NCBI RefSeq assembly: GCF_003344625.1
Contig: NZ_QPKJ02000007.1
Location: 315,828-379,827, forward strand
Source of the DNA: Solirubrobacter deserti
GTDB lineage: Bacteria > Actinomycetota > Thermoleophilia > Solirubrobacterales > Solirubrobacteraceae
Direction of reading: 5' to 3'
DNA: 64,000 nucleotides
In this document: positions 1 to 8,004 of the stretch, one piece after another
Layout: each line of letters begins with the position of its first letter
Position numbering within the stretch: position 1 is the stretch's first letter
Program-made: the position numbers and the translations under genes
Notes under the pieces: model-generated
Seen by the model: the letters and a program-made list of their open reading frames with translations, nothing else
Told to the model about the DNA's origin: nothing
Database searches by the model: none

Positions 1-505
1 GAAGGTCACGATCGTCAACCGGCGCGACGAGTTCCGCGCCTCGAAGATCATGCTCGAGCGCGCGCAGAAGACCGAGAACATCGAGTTCCTGACGCCCTAC
101 GTCGTCAAGGCCTTCCTGGCCGGCGACAACGGCCAGCTGGACCGTGCCGACCTGATCAACACCGAGACCGGTGAAGAGCTGGTGGTGCCGATGGCGGGTG
201 CCTTCATCGCGATCGGTCATGAGCCGCAGTCCGCGATCGTCGACGGCCTGATCGAGACCGACGAAGACGGCTACGTGAAGGTCGAAGGCCGCTCCACCCG
301 CACCAACATCCCGGGCGTGTTCGCCGCCGGCGACCTCGTCGACCACACGTACCGCCAGGCCATCACCGCCTCCGGCTCCGGCTGCCAGGCCGCCCTGGAC
401 GCCGAGTGGTACCTGCGCGACAACCCCGCCGTTCCGACGCCGAAGGCCCTCGAGGGGACCGGCAACCTGGCCGAAGAGCAGTGGGCGCCCGCCGCCCGCT
501 CCTAG
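1..505 (+). CDS. trxB: Thioredoxin reductase, C-terminal part (5' end outside window)
   Basis: The reading frame is open from base 2, so the gene starts before the window; 167 codons remain, ending in TAG at 503-505. The product is an FAD/NADPH flavoenzyme that reduces thioredoxin in the cytoplasm. The start of the visible part, VTIVNRRDEFRA, is the end of the NADPH-binding domain with its arginines for the 2'-phosphate. Near the end GVFAAGDLVDHTYRQ is the conserved FAD-binding motif of the family, followed by a Gly/Ser-rich helix. The redox-active CxxC would lie upstream and cannot be checked. The last 25 bases overlap the next gene, which suggests cotranscription. Confidence 0.93.
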   Translation, partial: KVTIVNRRDEFRASKIMLERAQKTENIEFLTPYVVKAFLAGDNGQLDRADLINTETGEELVVPMAGAFIAIGHEPQSAIVDGLIETDEDGYVKVEGRSTRTNIPGVFAAGDLVDHTYRQAITASGSGCQAALDAEWYLRDNPAVPTPKALEGTGNLAEEQWAPAARS

Positions 506-1047
506 CGGCGTTCGCCGCCGCCGCGCTCGGCGTCTCGAGCTGCGGCGGCGACGACGAGCCCGCGGCCAGCACGCTGCCGACCGCGCCGAACACCATCAAG
601 CTCTCCTCGCCCGTCGTGAAGGACGGCAAGCTGCCGGCCGCCAACACGTGCGACGGCGCCGGCACGATCCCCACGATCGTGTGGCGTGAGGTTCCGGCCG
701 GGCAGGCCGTCGAGACCGTGCTCGTGGTCGAGGACCCCGACGCCGAGGACGGCCCGTTCATCCACTGGACCGCGTTCGGCATCTCGGCCGCCACCGGCGC
801 CGGCCTCGCGCCGGACGGCCAGTTCCCGACGGGCACGAAGTACGGCAAGAACTCCGCCGGCAAGGAAGGCTGGGCGGCGCCGTGCCCGCCTGAGGGCGAC
901 GGACCGCACCGCTACGTGTTCAGCATGTATGCGCTCAAGGACGCCTCGGCGCTGGAAGCGGGCGCGGAGCCGCAGGCCGTGCTGGACAAGCTCGAGGGCG
1001 CCGTCGCGCGCGGCACGTTCACCGCGACCTACGAGCGGGCCGGCTAG
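481..1047 (+). CDS. YbhB/YbcL (PEBP-like) lipoprotein
   Basis: A 188-residue protein of the phosphatidylethanolamine-binding / Raf kinase inhibitor-like family. GTG at 481 gives a short lipoprotein signal (two arginines, an Ala/Leu core, then VSSC with Cys21), so it is probably anchored outside the membrane. The PEBP pocket is visible as VEDPDAEDGPFIHW and, later, CPPEGDGPHRYVFSMYAL. Upstream GAAGAGC fits a ribosome site, and the 25-base overlap with trxB supports coupling. Bacterial members bind small anions or lipids; the ligand here is unknown. Its TAG stop shares the palindrome CTAG with the stop of the convergent gene. Confidence 0.88.
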   Translation: MGARRPLLAAFAAAALGVSSCGGDDEPAASTLPTAPNTIKLSSPVVKDGKLPAANTCDGAGTIPTIVWREVPAGQAVETVLVVEDPDAEDGPFIHWTAFGISAATGAGLAPDGQFPTGTKYGKNSAGKEGWAAPCPPEGDGPHRYVFSMYALKDASALEAGAEPQAVLDKLEGAVARGTFTATYERAG

Positions 1048-2456
1048 CAGAGCGACTCGGTCGTCGCGCCCGGTGCCAGGCACCGCGTGGCGACCGACGG
1101 AGCCTTGCGCGCCCGCACCGTGAGCGTCTTGACGGCGCCGATCATGTTCGGCGCCGACACGACCACGCGGATCTTGGTGCCGGCCTTGAGCGTTCCCTGT
1201 TTGGCCCGCTTGGCGAAGAACGCCTTCAGCGACACGGTCCCGCTGACGTTGGTGAACGTCAGCGACGGGCGCTTGCAGCCCTTCGCGCACGTGGCCGTGA
1301 CGGTCGCGCCCGCGGGCACGCCGCGCAGCGTGAGCGCCTTGAACACGCCGTTCTTCGCGTTCGCCCGCAGGTCGACGAGCAGGCGCTTGGGTGCGTAGAC
1401 GGGGGAGACGACCTCGGGCGCGCGCGGCGGCGCGGGGACCACGATGACCGGGTCCGGCGCCTTGGGCGGAGCGGCTTCCCCGAGCGCGCGGAAGAGCGGC
1501 TCCCACGTCAGCAGGCCGGCCTGCGAGCGCACGAACCAGCGCGCGCCTTCGCCCGGCGCGACGACGTGGATCAGCGAGGAGCCGGCGCGGATCGCGGCGG
1601 GGTCGCCGGTGAGCGCGCCGCCGAGCGACTCGACCGTGCCGCCGCTGAACAGGCGCAGCGCGCCGGCGGCGTCGCGCGCGAAGACGTGGAGGTGGCCGGC
1701 GCCGTCCAGCGCGGCGGCGGGGGAACCCGCGATCGCGTCGGGCGCGAGCGGCGCCCACGCGCTGAACGCGAACGCCGGCGGCTCCTGGGCGCTGCGCCAC
1801 AGCGCACCGTCCGTGCCGCGCGCGAAGACCTCGAGCCGACCGTCGGGGTGCCGCACGAGCGCCGGGTCACCGGTGACCGGGCCGCCCAGCGAGTCGCGCG
1901 CCCACGCGGCGCCGGTGTGCCAGGCGGTGGTGAGCGTGCCGTCGCCCGCGCGGACGGTCACGACCCGGTCGCCGTTGCGGTCGAGGATCGCGGCCGGCTC
2001 GCCGGCGACGTCTTCGGCCAGCGCCTCGGGCGCGCTCCAGCCCGTCGCCGCCTGCGTCGCGGTCCAGAGCTTGCCGTCCACGCCGCGGTAGAAGGCCGCG
2101 AGGCGACCGTCGTCGAGCAGCAGATCGGGCGGGCCCGCCGCGCCGGTGCCGATCGGTACGCGCGCGGACCACTCGCCGTCCGGCAGCGCGTAGACCGTGC
2201 CGTCCTCGGCGCGCGCGGCGACCAGCAGGGTGCCGGTGGCGTCACGCTCGACCGCGACCGGCTGCTGCGCCAGCTGCTCACCGCCGAGCCGCGTCAGCAC
2301 GCCGCCGGGGGGCGCGTGGTAGAGCGCGCCGTCGCTGCCGACGACGTACGCGTGCACGGCGCCGGCGGCGTCGAGCGCGACGGTGCGGGTGGCGTACGCA
2401 GGCGCCGCGCACGAGAGCGCGAGCGCGGCGAGAGCAAAGACGACGGCTCGGCGCAT
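1044..2456 (-). CDS. Secreted beta-propeller protein with shared C-terminal module
   Basis: A 470-residue exported protein. ATG at 2456 gives a clean signal peptide (MRRAVVFALAALALS, then AYA/T); GTG at 2474 is an alternative. Residues of about 25-330 contain repeated units of the type DGRLEVFARGTDGALWRS and GHLHVFARDAAGALRLF, spaced about 45-50 residues, as in lectin-like PLL propellers. After a proline linker, the last 110 residues form a beta-rich module with paired cysteines (TCAKGCKRP, RCLAPG, final LC). It resembles the C-termini of the proteins at 11532 and 19224. It follows the subtilase gene by 22 bases and is probably cotranscribed. No catalytic function can be assigned. Confidence 0.8.
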   Translation of the reverse strand: MRRAVVFALAALALSCAAPAYATRTVALDAAGAVHAYVVGSDGALYHAPPGGVLTRLGGEQLAQQPVAVERDATGTLLVAARAEDGTVYALPDGEWSARVPIGTGAAGPPDLLLDDGRLAAFYRGVDGKLWTATQAATGWSAPEALAEDVAGEPAAILDRNGDRVVTVRAGDGTLTTAWHTGAAWARDSLGGPVTGDPALVRHPDGRLEVFARGTDGALWRSAQEPPAFAFSAWAPLAPDAIAGSPAAALDGAGHLHVFARDAAGALRLFSGGTVESLGGALTGDPAAIRAGSSLIHVVAPGEGARWFVRSQAGLLTWEPLFRALGEAAPPKAPDPVIVVPAPPRAPEVVSPVYAPKRLLVDLRANAKNGVFKALTLRGVPAGATVTATCAKGCKRPSLTFTNVSGTVSLKAFFAKRAKQGTLKAGTKIRVVVSAPNMIGAVKTLTVRARKAPSVATRCLAPGATTESLC

Positions 2457-2478
2457 CCCGCCGACTCTAATCACGAGA

Positions 2479-4119
2479 TCAGCGAACGCGCAACGAATAC
2501 TGGCGTTCCTGGTAGCGCGAACTGCCCTGAGGTTTGATGGCGATGAAGTACGAGCGCTTCTTGGAGCCGCGGTTGCGGACGGTCACGCGCTCGGCCTTCT
2601 TGGTGCCCGAGTTGCGCGAACGCGCCACGCGCCCGTCGACGTCGTTGACCGAGATCGCGTCGGTCGTGAAGACCTCCAGCGCCGGGTCGCCGAAGCGCGG
2701 CAGGACCGTGATCCGGGCGGACTCGCGGGCCGGGATGACGATCCGGTAGACGTCCACCGGGTCCTCGGTCTTGTCCAGCAGCGCGCTGAGCTCGACGCCC
2801 TTGCCGCCGGACCAGATCGGCGTCGCGGGCTTGCCGAACGCGGTGCCGTCCACCCACACGAGGTTGTCGTTGGGCTCCACCGGGTCCTGGATCGGCAGCT
2901 GCTCGGCCGGCTTGGTCAGCGCCCCGCCGACGTTGAGGACGCCGAAGCCGGTCAGCGGGTCCCAGCCCGGGCGGTTCACGCCGTCCGGCGCGACCACGTC
3001 GGTCGCGCTGCGCTTGACGGCCTCGACCACGCGATCGGGCGAGAGGTCGGGCCGCGCGGCACGGACCCAGGCCATCGCGGCCGACACCATCGGCGCCGAG
3101 AAGCTCGTGCCGTCCATCGCCTGGTAGCCGTCCTGGACGCCGTCCCCGTCCAGCGAAGGCGGGACCGCGGTGAGGATGCCCACGCCCGGCGCGCTCAGGT
3201 CCACCGCCGTGTTGGCGTTGGAGAAGATCGCGCTGCGGTCGTCCGGCGTGGTGGCCGCGACGGTGACGACGTGCGGCAGCGAGGCCGGGAACTCGAGCGG
3301 GTTGCCCTCCTGGAACTCGTTGCCCGCGGCGGCCACCGGGATGATCCCCTTGGCGATCCCAAAGTACAGCTGCACCCACTCCGCGGCGCAGCGCGACGGC
3401 GAGCCGTAGCTCATGTTGATCACGGCGGCGCCGGCCTGGATCGCCTTGCCGATCGCCTCGCCCGAGGACGCGCACGTGATCCCGCCCTCGGTGCCCGCGG
3501 CGACGGGCAGCGGGACGTTGACCGCTCGCGCGCCGGGCCAGACGCCGAGGATGCCGACGTTGTTCTGCGGCGCCGACGCGACCGCGGCGGTCGCCGTGCC
3601 GTGCGAGCTGGTGATCGGGACGCCCGGCAGCGCGCTGAAGTTCGGGTTGCCGGCCAGGTCAGGGTGCGACGGGTCCGCCGCCGCATCCACGAGCGCGACG
3701 AGCGGGCTGGTCGGCGCGACCACCGGCGGGACGAAGCTCGGCGGCGCCACCTTCGCGCGCCACGCGTTCGGCGGCGTCGAGAGCGGGTCGTCCGGCACCG
3801 ACTGCTTGGTGTCCAGGATCGTGTTGGCCTGCGCGTAGAGCAGCAGGCCCGCCTTCTCCAGCGCGGCCGCGAGCGCTTTGGCCTGCGAGCGCTCGACCAC
3901 GTAGTTCCCGAGGCCGGAGTGGCGGGCGCCGAAGCGCTCCGCGATCTTCGCCGACGCTGCGCCCGGTGTGGCACCGACGAGCCAAGTGTCAGGATCCGAA
4001 CGCACCGACGAGGCGGTCACGTCGCCCGGGAGCTGGTTCGGGAGCTCCGGCAGGGCGGCGTGCGCTGCAGGAGCGCTCACGAGCAGGGCGAGAGTGGCGG
4101 CAAGGACGGCTCGGGTCAC
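2479..4119 (-). CDS. Secreted S8 family serine peptidase (subtilase)
   Basis: A 546-residue exported protease. Signal peptide 1-20 ends AHA. Residues 40-105 look like an inhibitor-I9-type propeptide. The catalytic domain carries the triad Asp145 (VDAAADPSHPDL), His173 (SSHGTATAAV) and Ser339 (DGTSFSAPMVSAAMAW), with the oxyanion Asn267 in AAAGNEF. The Asp motif is VDAAAD instead of the usual DTGVD, a modest deviation. After about residue 410 a C-terminal domain of roughly 130 residues (DPVDVYRIVIPARESARITV) resembles pre-peptidase C-terminal domains. The start is GTG. It leads a two-gene unit with the propeller protein downstream. Confidence 0.92.
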   Translation of the reverse strand: MTRAVLAATLALLVSAPAAHAALPELPNQLPGDVTASSVRSDPDTWLVGATPGAASAKIAERFGARHSGLGNYVVERSQAKALAAALEKAGLLLYAQANTILDTKQSVPDDPLSTPPNAWRAKVAPPSFVPPVVAPTSPLVALVDAAADPSHPDLAGNPNFSALPGVPITSSHGTATAAVASAPQNNVGILGVWPGARAVNVPLPVAAGTEGGITCASSGEAIGKAIQAGAAVINMSYGSPSRCAAEWVQLYFGIAKGIIPVAAAGNEFQEGNPLEFPASLPHVVTVAATTPDDRSAIFSNANTAVDLSAPGVGILTAVPPSLDGDGVQDGYQAMDGTSFSAPMVSAAMAWVRAARPDLSPDRVVEAVKRSATDVVAPDGVNRPGWDPLTGFGVLNVGGALTKPAEQLPIQDPVEPNDNLVWVDGTAFGKPATPIWSGGKGVELSALLDKTEDPVDVYRIVIPARESARITVLPRFGDPALEVFTTDAISVNDVDGRVARSRNSGTKKAERVTVRNRGSKKRSYFIAIKPQGSSRYQERQYSLRVR

Positions 4120-4161
4120 GGGAAGCTCAACACCTGGGGAGGGCGATCGGAGCGGCGAGCC

Positions 4162-4167
4162 TACACT
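4162..4167 (+). promoter_or_regulatory. Putative -10 box of a leaderless promoter
   Basis: TACACT ends six bases before the GTG at 4174. This is the spacing expected if transcription starts at the start codon itself. No Shine-Dalgarno sequence precedes the GTG. Confidence 0.45.
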
Positions 4168-4173
4168 CGCGGC

Positions 4174-4428
4174 GTGGACACGTTCACTGTGGTCTCGACC
4201 GTACTGGTCGGCGCGCTCGTCGTGACCGTGTTGCTGTTAGGACTCTTCAGCAAACGGTCGACGCACGAGATCCTGGACTGGAAGCCGACCCGTTCGCCCG
4301 AGGTCGAGGCTGAGAACGAGCTCGACGACATCGAGCAGATGGTCGCCGCGCAGAACGAGCTGCGGCGCCGCCGCGGCAAGCCCGAGCGCACGCTCGAGGA
4401 CATCGAGGACGAGTGGCGCGCGTCCTGA
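4174..4428 (+). CDS. Small single-pass membrane protein, unknown function
   Basis: An 84-residue protein. Residues 5-25 (VVSTVLVGALVVTVLLLGLF) form one transmembrane helix, followed by a charged cytoplasmic tail with an acidic, probably helical stretch (EVEAENELDDIEQM) and an Arg-rich segment (ELRRRRGKPERTLEDIEDEW). I recognise no named family. The start at GTG 4174 is chosen because the frame before it is noise and a -10-like box sits six bases upstream. It overlaps the next gene by 16 bases, so the two are probably translated together. Confidence 0.75.
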   Translation: MDTFTVVSTVLVGALVVTVLLLGLFSKRSTHEILDWKPTRSPEVEAENELDDIEQMVAAQNELRRRRGKPERTLEDIEDEWRAS

Positions 4429-4823
4429 TCGTGCCCTGCGGCTGCCGCGGGCGCGCGCTGGCGTCGGCGCTGCGGGCCGACGGCCACGCCGTGCGCGGGA
4501 CCACGCGCGGCGCCCATGTGGAGGAGATCCGTGCGGCCGGGGCGGAGCCCTACGTCGGCGATCCCGACCGGATCGCGACGCTGATGGACGCGCTGCACGG
4601 CGTCACGATCGTGTGCTGGCTGGCCGGCACGATCGAGATCCCCGAAGGCCGGCTGCGGATGTTCTTCGAGAAGCTCGTCGACACGCACGTGCGGGGCGTG
4701 GTCTACGAGGGCGCGTTCGAGGCGCTGGCGCGGCGCAGCTCGGAGACCTGGCAGATCCCGCTGGAGGTCGTCACTCCCGCTCAAGACGCCAAGGCCGCCG
4801 TGGACCGACTTCTAGGCGGTTGA
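4413..4823 (+). CDS. Rossmann-like NAD(P)-binding small protein
   Basis: A 136-residue protein starting at GTG 4413 inside the end of the upstream gene. It opens like a nucleotide-sugar epimerase or dehydrogenase (RVLIVPCGCRGRALASALRADGHAVRGTTR), but the glycine motif is GCRGR rather than the classical GxxGxxG. The protein is too short for a full SDR or epimerase: it stops after a helix and strand resembling the loop leading to the active site. Its role is unknown; sequestering or binding a dinucleotide is possible. Its 3' end overlaps the convergent Nudix gene by 53 bases. Confidence 0.72.
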   Translation: MARVLIVPCGCRGRALASALRADGHAVRGTTRGAHVEEIRAAGAEPYVGDPDRIATLMDALHGVTIVCWLAGTIEIPEGRLRMFFEKLVDTHVRGVVYEGAFEALARRSSETWQIPLEVVTPAQDAKAAVDRLLGG

Positions 4824-5427
4824 GCAGGTCGGTCAGGATGCGCGACGTCGCGCCCCAGACCATGTGGCCGTCGACCTCGTAGACGTCGGTCCGGAACGCG
4901 ATCCCGCGCCGCACCATCCGCTTGAGGGAATGGCCGGCGACGAGGTCGTCGAGCGCGAGCTCGAGCACCTCCGCGACCTCGGTCTCCTGCATCACCCACG
5001 CGAACCCGGGCTCGATCAGGCCGACGAACGGATAGATGGCGTAGTCGGTGGCGACCGTTCCGACCGGCACGAGCGCGCCGATCACGTCCACCTCCGACGG
5101 CGGCAGCCCGATCTCCTCGTGGGCTTCGCGCAGCGCCGTCTCCTCGAGGCTCTCGCCGGGGTCGCGGCGGCCGCCCGGGAACGAGATCTCGCCGGCGTGC
5201 CGGGAGAGGTCCTCGCGGCGCTTGGTGAAGACGGCGTGCAGCCGCCCGGCGTGGTCGGTGAACAGCGGCACGAGCACGGCGGAGTGCGTCCGCCCGCCGT
5301 AGACGGCCATGCCGAGCGCCTCCTCGGGGTCCAGGAGGCGCGCCTGCAGCTGCTCGCGCGTGGTCAGGTGAGCTCGACCCGCTCGTCGAAGGCGACCTCG
5401 CCCTCGAGGGTGCGGTGCACCGGGCAC
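4771..5427 (-). CDS. Nudix hydrolase, NudL/CoA-pyrophosphatase type
   Basis: The Nudix box is complete: GG-x5-GE, then REAHEEIGL, giving the metal-binding glutamates. The preceding AGEISFPGG and the LVPVGTVATDYAIYPFVG region match the NudL/YeaB subfamily, which hydrolyses CoA and related pyrophosphates in the cytosol. The start is uncertain. GTG at 5427 gives 218 residues with an Arg-rich leader that overlaps the OsmC gene by 64 bases. A CTG at 5367 would overlap the OsmC stop exactly (CTGA) and gives the more usual length of about 198. It is the last gene of the DUF1015-osmC-Nudix unit. Confidence 0.88.
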   Translation of the reverse strand: MPGAPHPRGRGRLRRAGRAHLTTREQLQARLLDPEEALGMAVYGGRTHSAVLVPLFTDHAGRLHAVFTKRREDLSRHAGEISFPGGRRDPGESLEETALREAHEEIGLPPSEVDVIGALVPVGTVATDYAIYPFVGLIEPGFAWVMQETEVAEVLELALDDLVAGHSLKRMVRRGIAFRTDVYEVDGHMVWGATSRILTDLLNRLEVGPRRPWRLERE

Positions 5428-5798
5428 TTGGCGGCGATCACCTGCAGGCGCTCGACCTGCTCCTCGCTCAGGTGGGCCGGCATCCGCATGACCATCTCGA
5501 AGCGGGTTGGGCAGCCGCGCTGGGCGGGGGAGTAGCGGCAGTCGACCTCGAGGCCGTCCACGTTCCAGCCCTTGCGCTCGGCGTACATCTCCATCGTCAC
5601 CGCCGTGCAGGCGGCGAGCGCCGCGGCCAGCAGCTCCTGCGGGCTCGGGCCCATGTCCTGCCCGCCCTGGTTCTCCGGCTCGTCGACGGTGATCGTGTGC
5701 CGTCCCGTCTTGACGTCATGCGTGTAGCGCTCGCGCTTGCGCGCGACGGCCCGCATCGCCTGGGACGAGGTCTTCTCTGACCGGTTGATGAGTGCCAT
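5364..5798 (-). CDS. OsmC/Ohr family peroxiredoxin-like protein
   Basis: A 144-residue protein with the two family cysteines in AAALAACTAVTMEMYAERKGW and AAKCPVHRTLEGEV. OsmC proteins reduce organic hydroperoxides in the cytoplasm with a Cys pair. The start is well fixed: GGAGG lies five bases before an ATG that overlaps the upstream stop as TGATG. The N-terminal 14 residues precede the MRAVARKRERYTH segment where many homologues begin. It sits between DUF1015 and a Nudix gene, so one mRNA is likely. Confidence 0.9.
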   Translation of the reverse strand: MALINRSEKTSSQAMRAVARKRERYTHDVKTGRHTITVDEPENQGGQDMGPSPQELLAAALAACTAVTMEMYAERKGWNVDGLEVDCRYSPAQRGCPTRFEMVMRMPAHLSEEQVERLQVIAAKCPVHRTLEGEVAFDERVELT

Positions 5799-7000
5799 CA
5801 GTCCTCCAGGGGATTGAACACCATCCCCGTCAGCACCTTCGGGAAGAAATAGGTCGACTTCGGCGGCATGTTCTCGCCCGCCACGGCGACGTCGCGCACG
5901 CGCTCGACCGGGCTCGCGTTCATCAGGAAGGCCGCGTCGGCCTCGCCCGCGTCCACCTTCGCCTTGGCCTGCTCCGGCGTGCGCGCGTAGTCGAGGCCGT
6001 GCAGGTGGGAGATGTCGTCCTCGGTGAGCCCGAGCGCGTCCATCAGGATCAGCTTCTCCAGCACGGCCGTGTCCAGGCGCCGGTACGGCTCCGGCTTGCC
6101 GATGAGCGCCGCGTCGGCGACCTCCCAGTCCTTGAGGTAGAGCGTGGAGAGCTCACCGTTGGCGTAGTACCCGATGCTCAGCGTGGCACGCGGCTCGGTG
6201 GTCCAGTCGCGCCCGAACGCGGCGGTGAGCGCTTCCATGTCGGCGTTCGTGGCCAGGCGGTGGGTCGGGAAGACGGTCAGGCCCTCGTCCTGCAGGGCGA
6301 CCAGGCACATCAGCACGTGGGTCGCGGCCGGGTTCTCCTGCTGGTAGACGCGCGCGGTCTCGTAGCGGTGGTGGCCGTCGGCGATCAGCAGCTCGGTGCC
6401 CGAGAGCGCGGCCTTGAAGGCTTCGATCGCCTGCGGGTCATCGACGCGCCAGAGCTTGTGCGTGGTGGCCTCGTCGTCGCTGACCTCGCCCCAGGGCGCC
6501 GATTGCGTGAACGGCGCGATCGCCTTCCACGCGGCGTTCTGCGGGTCGTCGTAGAGGCTGAAGATCGGCGACAGGTTCGTGCGTGTGGCGCGCGTGAGCC
6601 GCAGCCGGTCCTCCTTCGGGCCGGGATGCGTGCGCTCGTGCGGGCGGATGCGGCCGGGGCCGTAGTCCTCCACGCGCACGCGCGCGAAGACGCCGTGGCG
6701 GGTGCGCTGCCGGCCGTCGGGCCCGGTGTAGTCCTGTGCGAGCGCCCACAGAGCCGGGGTGTTGTCGCGGGTGACGATGCCTTCGGTCGTCCAGGCGGTG
6801 AGCGTCTGCGCAGCGTGCGCGTACGGGTCGGAGTCGCTGAAGGGAAGATCGATCTCGACGACGTTGTACGGCGAACGGCCCAGGAGCGCCGCTCGCTGGG
6901 CCGAATCGATCACGTCATAGGGCGGGGCGGCTACGGGCTGGAGCCCGCCGACCTTCACCAGGTCGTAGTGCAGTGCCAGAAGGGGCTCGACGTCGGCCAT
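5798..7000 (-). CDS. DUF1015 family protein
   Basis: A 400-residue conserved protein. Landmarks are VAAPPYDVID near residue 25, SPYNVVEIDLP, RTHPGPKEDRLRL and LLIADGHHRYETA about halfway. DUF1015 proteins have no firmly established reaction in most bacteria. The DGHHR motif is reminiscent of ParB/Srx-fold serine kinases, so a small-molecule kinase role is possible; this is inference. ATG at 7000 is the first codon of the conserved N-terminus. It is the first gene of a three-gene unit (TGATG overlap with osmC). Confidence 0.85.
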   Translation of the reverse strand: MADVEPLLALHYDLVKVGGLQPVAAPPYDVIDSAQRAALLGRSPYNVVEIDLPFSDSDPYAHAAQTLTAWTTEGIVTRDNTPALWALAQDYTGPDGRQRTRHGVFARVRVEDYGPGRIRPHERTHPGPKEDRLRLTRATRTNLSPIFSLYDDPQNAAWKAIAPFTQSAPWGEVSDDEATTHKLWRVDDPQAIEAFKAALSGTELLIADGHHRYETARVYQQENPAATHVLMCLVALQDEGLTVFPTHRLATNADMEALTAAFGRDWTTEPRATLSIGYYANGELSTLYLKDWEVADAALIGKPEPYRRLDTAVLEKLILMDALGLTEDDISHLHGLDYARTPEQAKAKVDAGEADAAFLMNASPVERVRDVAVAGENMPPKSTYFFPKVLTGMVFNPLED

Positions 7001-7018
7001 CGACGTCGAGGATAGGGG

Positions 7019-7696
7019 TCAGGCCTTGGCGCCGAAGTCGGCCGTCACGGTGGCGCCGACGCCCGCGTCGCTCGGCACGCCGAGGCGGATCGCGATGCCG
7101 ACTTCCTTGTAGGACTTCTTGAGGATGTTGGCCTTGTGGCCGGCCGAGTTCATCCAGGCGTCCATGATCGCCTGCGGGGTGCTCAGCTCGCCCGTGCCCC
7201 ACGCGAGGTTCTCACCGATCGTCCACGCGTCGTTGCGCTTGGCGTAGCCCGCGGCCAGGATGCGGTCGACGAACGTGTCGCCGTCCGGGCTGGTGTGGTC
7301 GAAGAAGCCGTCGGCCACCATGTCGTCCGAGTGGCCCGCGGCGGCCTTGCGCAGCTTCGCGTTGTCCTTGAGCAGCGGCAGGCCCGCGGTGTTGCGGATC
7401 TGGTTGTGCAGGCACAGGATCGCGGCGCGCACGACCTCGAGGTTGGCGGCGTCCGGCGTGATCGTCGTGTTCGAGCAGGGCGCGAGCGAGGCCTTGGCCT
7501 GGACCTTCTTGGCCTTCGTCGCCTTCGCCTTGGCCTTGGTGGAGCGCTTGTCGCCGAGCGCGATCTTGGCCGTGATCGTCTTGGTCGCCTTGCTGCCCTT
7601 CTTCGCCGGAGCGGCGGAGGCGGGCGCGGCGAACACGAGGCCGGCGGCGACGGCCACGGCGGGGATCATGCGAGTGAAGATCTTCTTGGCGTGCAC
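7019..7696 (-). CDS. Secreted CAP (SCP/PR-1) domain protein
   Basis: A 225-residue exported protein. Signal peptide 1-28 (MHAKKIFTRMIPAVAVAAG, ending ASA) is followed by a Lys/Ala-rich linker to about residue 70, then a CAP domain. CAP landmarks are LHNQIRN, AAAGHSDDMVADGFFDH, GENLAWGTG and IMDAWMNSAGHKANIL; the cavity His and Glu are present. CAP proteins act outside the cell on lipids, glycans or proteins; the target is unknown. The GTG start is preferred because it supplies the basic n-region. A cyclic-di-GMP riboswitch lies in its leader, so expression should follow second-messenger level. Confidence 0.9.
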   Translation of the reverse strand: MHAKKIFTRMIPAVAVAAGLVFAAPASAAPAKKGSKATKTITAKIALGDKRSTKAKAKATKAKKVQAKASLAPCSNTTITPDAANLEVVRAAILCLHNQIRNTAGLPLLKDNAKLRKAAAGHSDDMVADGFFDHTSPDGDTFVDRILAAGYAKRNDAWTIGENLAWGTGELSTPQAIMDAWMNSAGHKANILKKSYKEVGIAIRLGVPSDAGVGATVTADFGAKA

Positions 7697-7722
7697 GGCT
7701 GACGGCTCCGTCTCGGTCAGTG

Positions 7723-7767
7723 GTCGGGTCAGTGCGTTCCGTCGACCCGACGTGCCGTGCAGGCACG
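7723..7767 (-). promoter_or_regulatory. Expression-platform hairpins between riboswitch and CAP gene
   Basis: Read on the minus strand, two perfect stems follow the aptamer. The first is a 6-bp stem with CGTGCC arms (7751-7767). The second is an 8-bp stem GTCGGGTC/GACCCGAC (7723-7751). Neither is followed by a U-run, so control may be on translation or Rho access and not by a classical terminator. They stop 27 bases before the GTG start. Confidence 0.5.
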
Positions 7768-7769
7768 AA

Positions 7770-7848
7770 TCCTTCGGTAGCCCGGCTGGCTCAGAGAGCC
7801 CCGTGGCTTTGCGCCCCGTCCTCGCGGATGGTTTGCCTTTGTCGGGAG
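7770..7848 (-). promoter_or_regulatory. Cyclic-di-GMP-I (GEMM) riboswitch aptamer
   Basis: On the minus strand the leader contains the GEMM-I signatures in order. First is GGCAAACC at 7837-7830. Then comes a stem closed by a GCGA (GNRA) tetraloop, followed by GCGCAAAGCCACGGG. A second hairpin comes next, then GCCGGGCTACCGAAGG. These align position by position with the well-known Vibrio Vc2 aptamer, including the GNRA loop and its receptor helix. The aptamer ends about 75 bases before the start of the CAP-domain gene. Confidence 0.9.
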
Positions 7849-7921
7849 ATGGAACGAGTTGTTGCCTACTTGATCGGCAGCTGGCGGCAAATCATTAGCC
7901 CGCTGCGATACTGACCTCTGA

Positions 7922-7996
7922 CGGGGCGTGGCGCAGCCTGGTTAGCGCGCGTGCTTTGGGAGCACGAGGTCCCCGGTTCGAATCCGGGCGCCCCGA
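7922..7996 (+). tRNA. tRNA-Pro (anticodon TGG)
   Basis: 75 bases fold as a cloverleaf. Acceptor CGGGGCG pairs with CGCCCCG and the discriminator is A. The D-arm contains AGCCTGGTTAGC. The anticodon stem CGTGC/GCACG encloses TTTGGGA (anticodon TGG). The T-arm is CCCGG-TTCGAAT-CCGGG. The C1-G72 pair is typical of proline tRNA. CCA is not encoded. Confidence 0.95.
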
Positions 7997-8004
7997 TCAC
8001 TAGC

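Noticed and set aside
2383..4173. Long plus-strand frame opposite the subtilase gene
   Set aside because: Only its last 85 codons (from GTG 4174) look like protein; the rest is antisense noise.
7951..8004. ATG within tRNA-Pro as start of the methyltransferase-like gene
   Set aside because: The first codons translate the anticodon and T-arm (VPGSNPGAP is typical tRNA noise). The start must be later.
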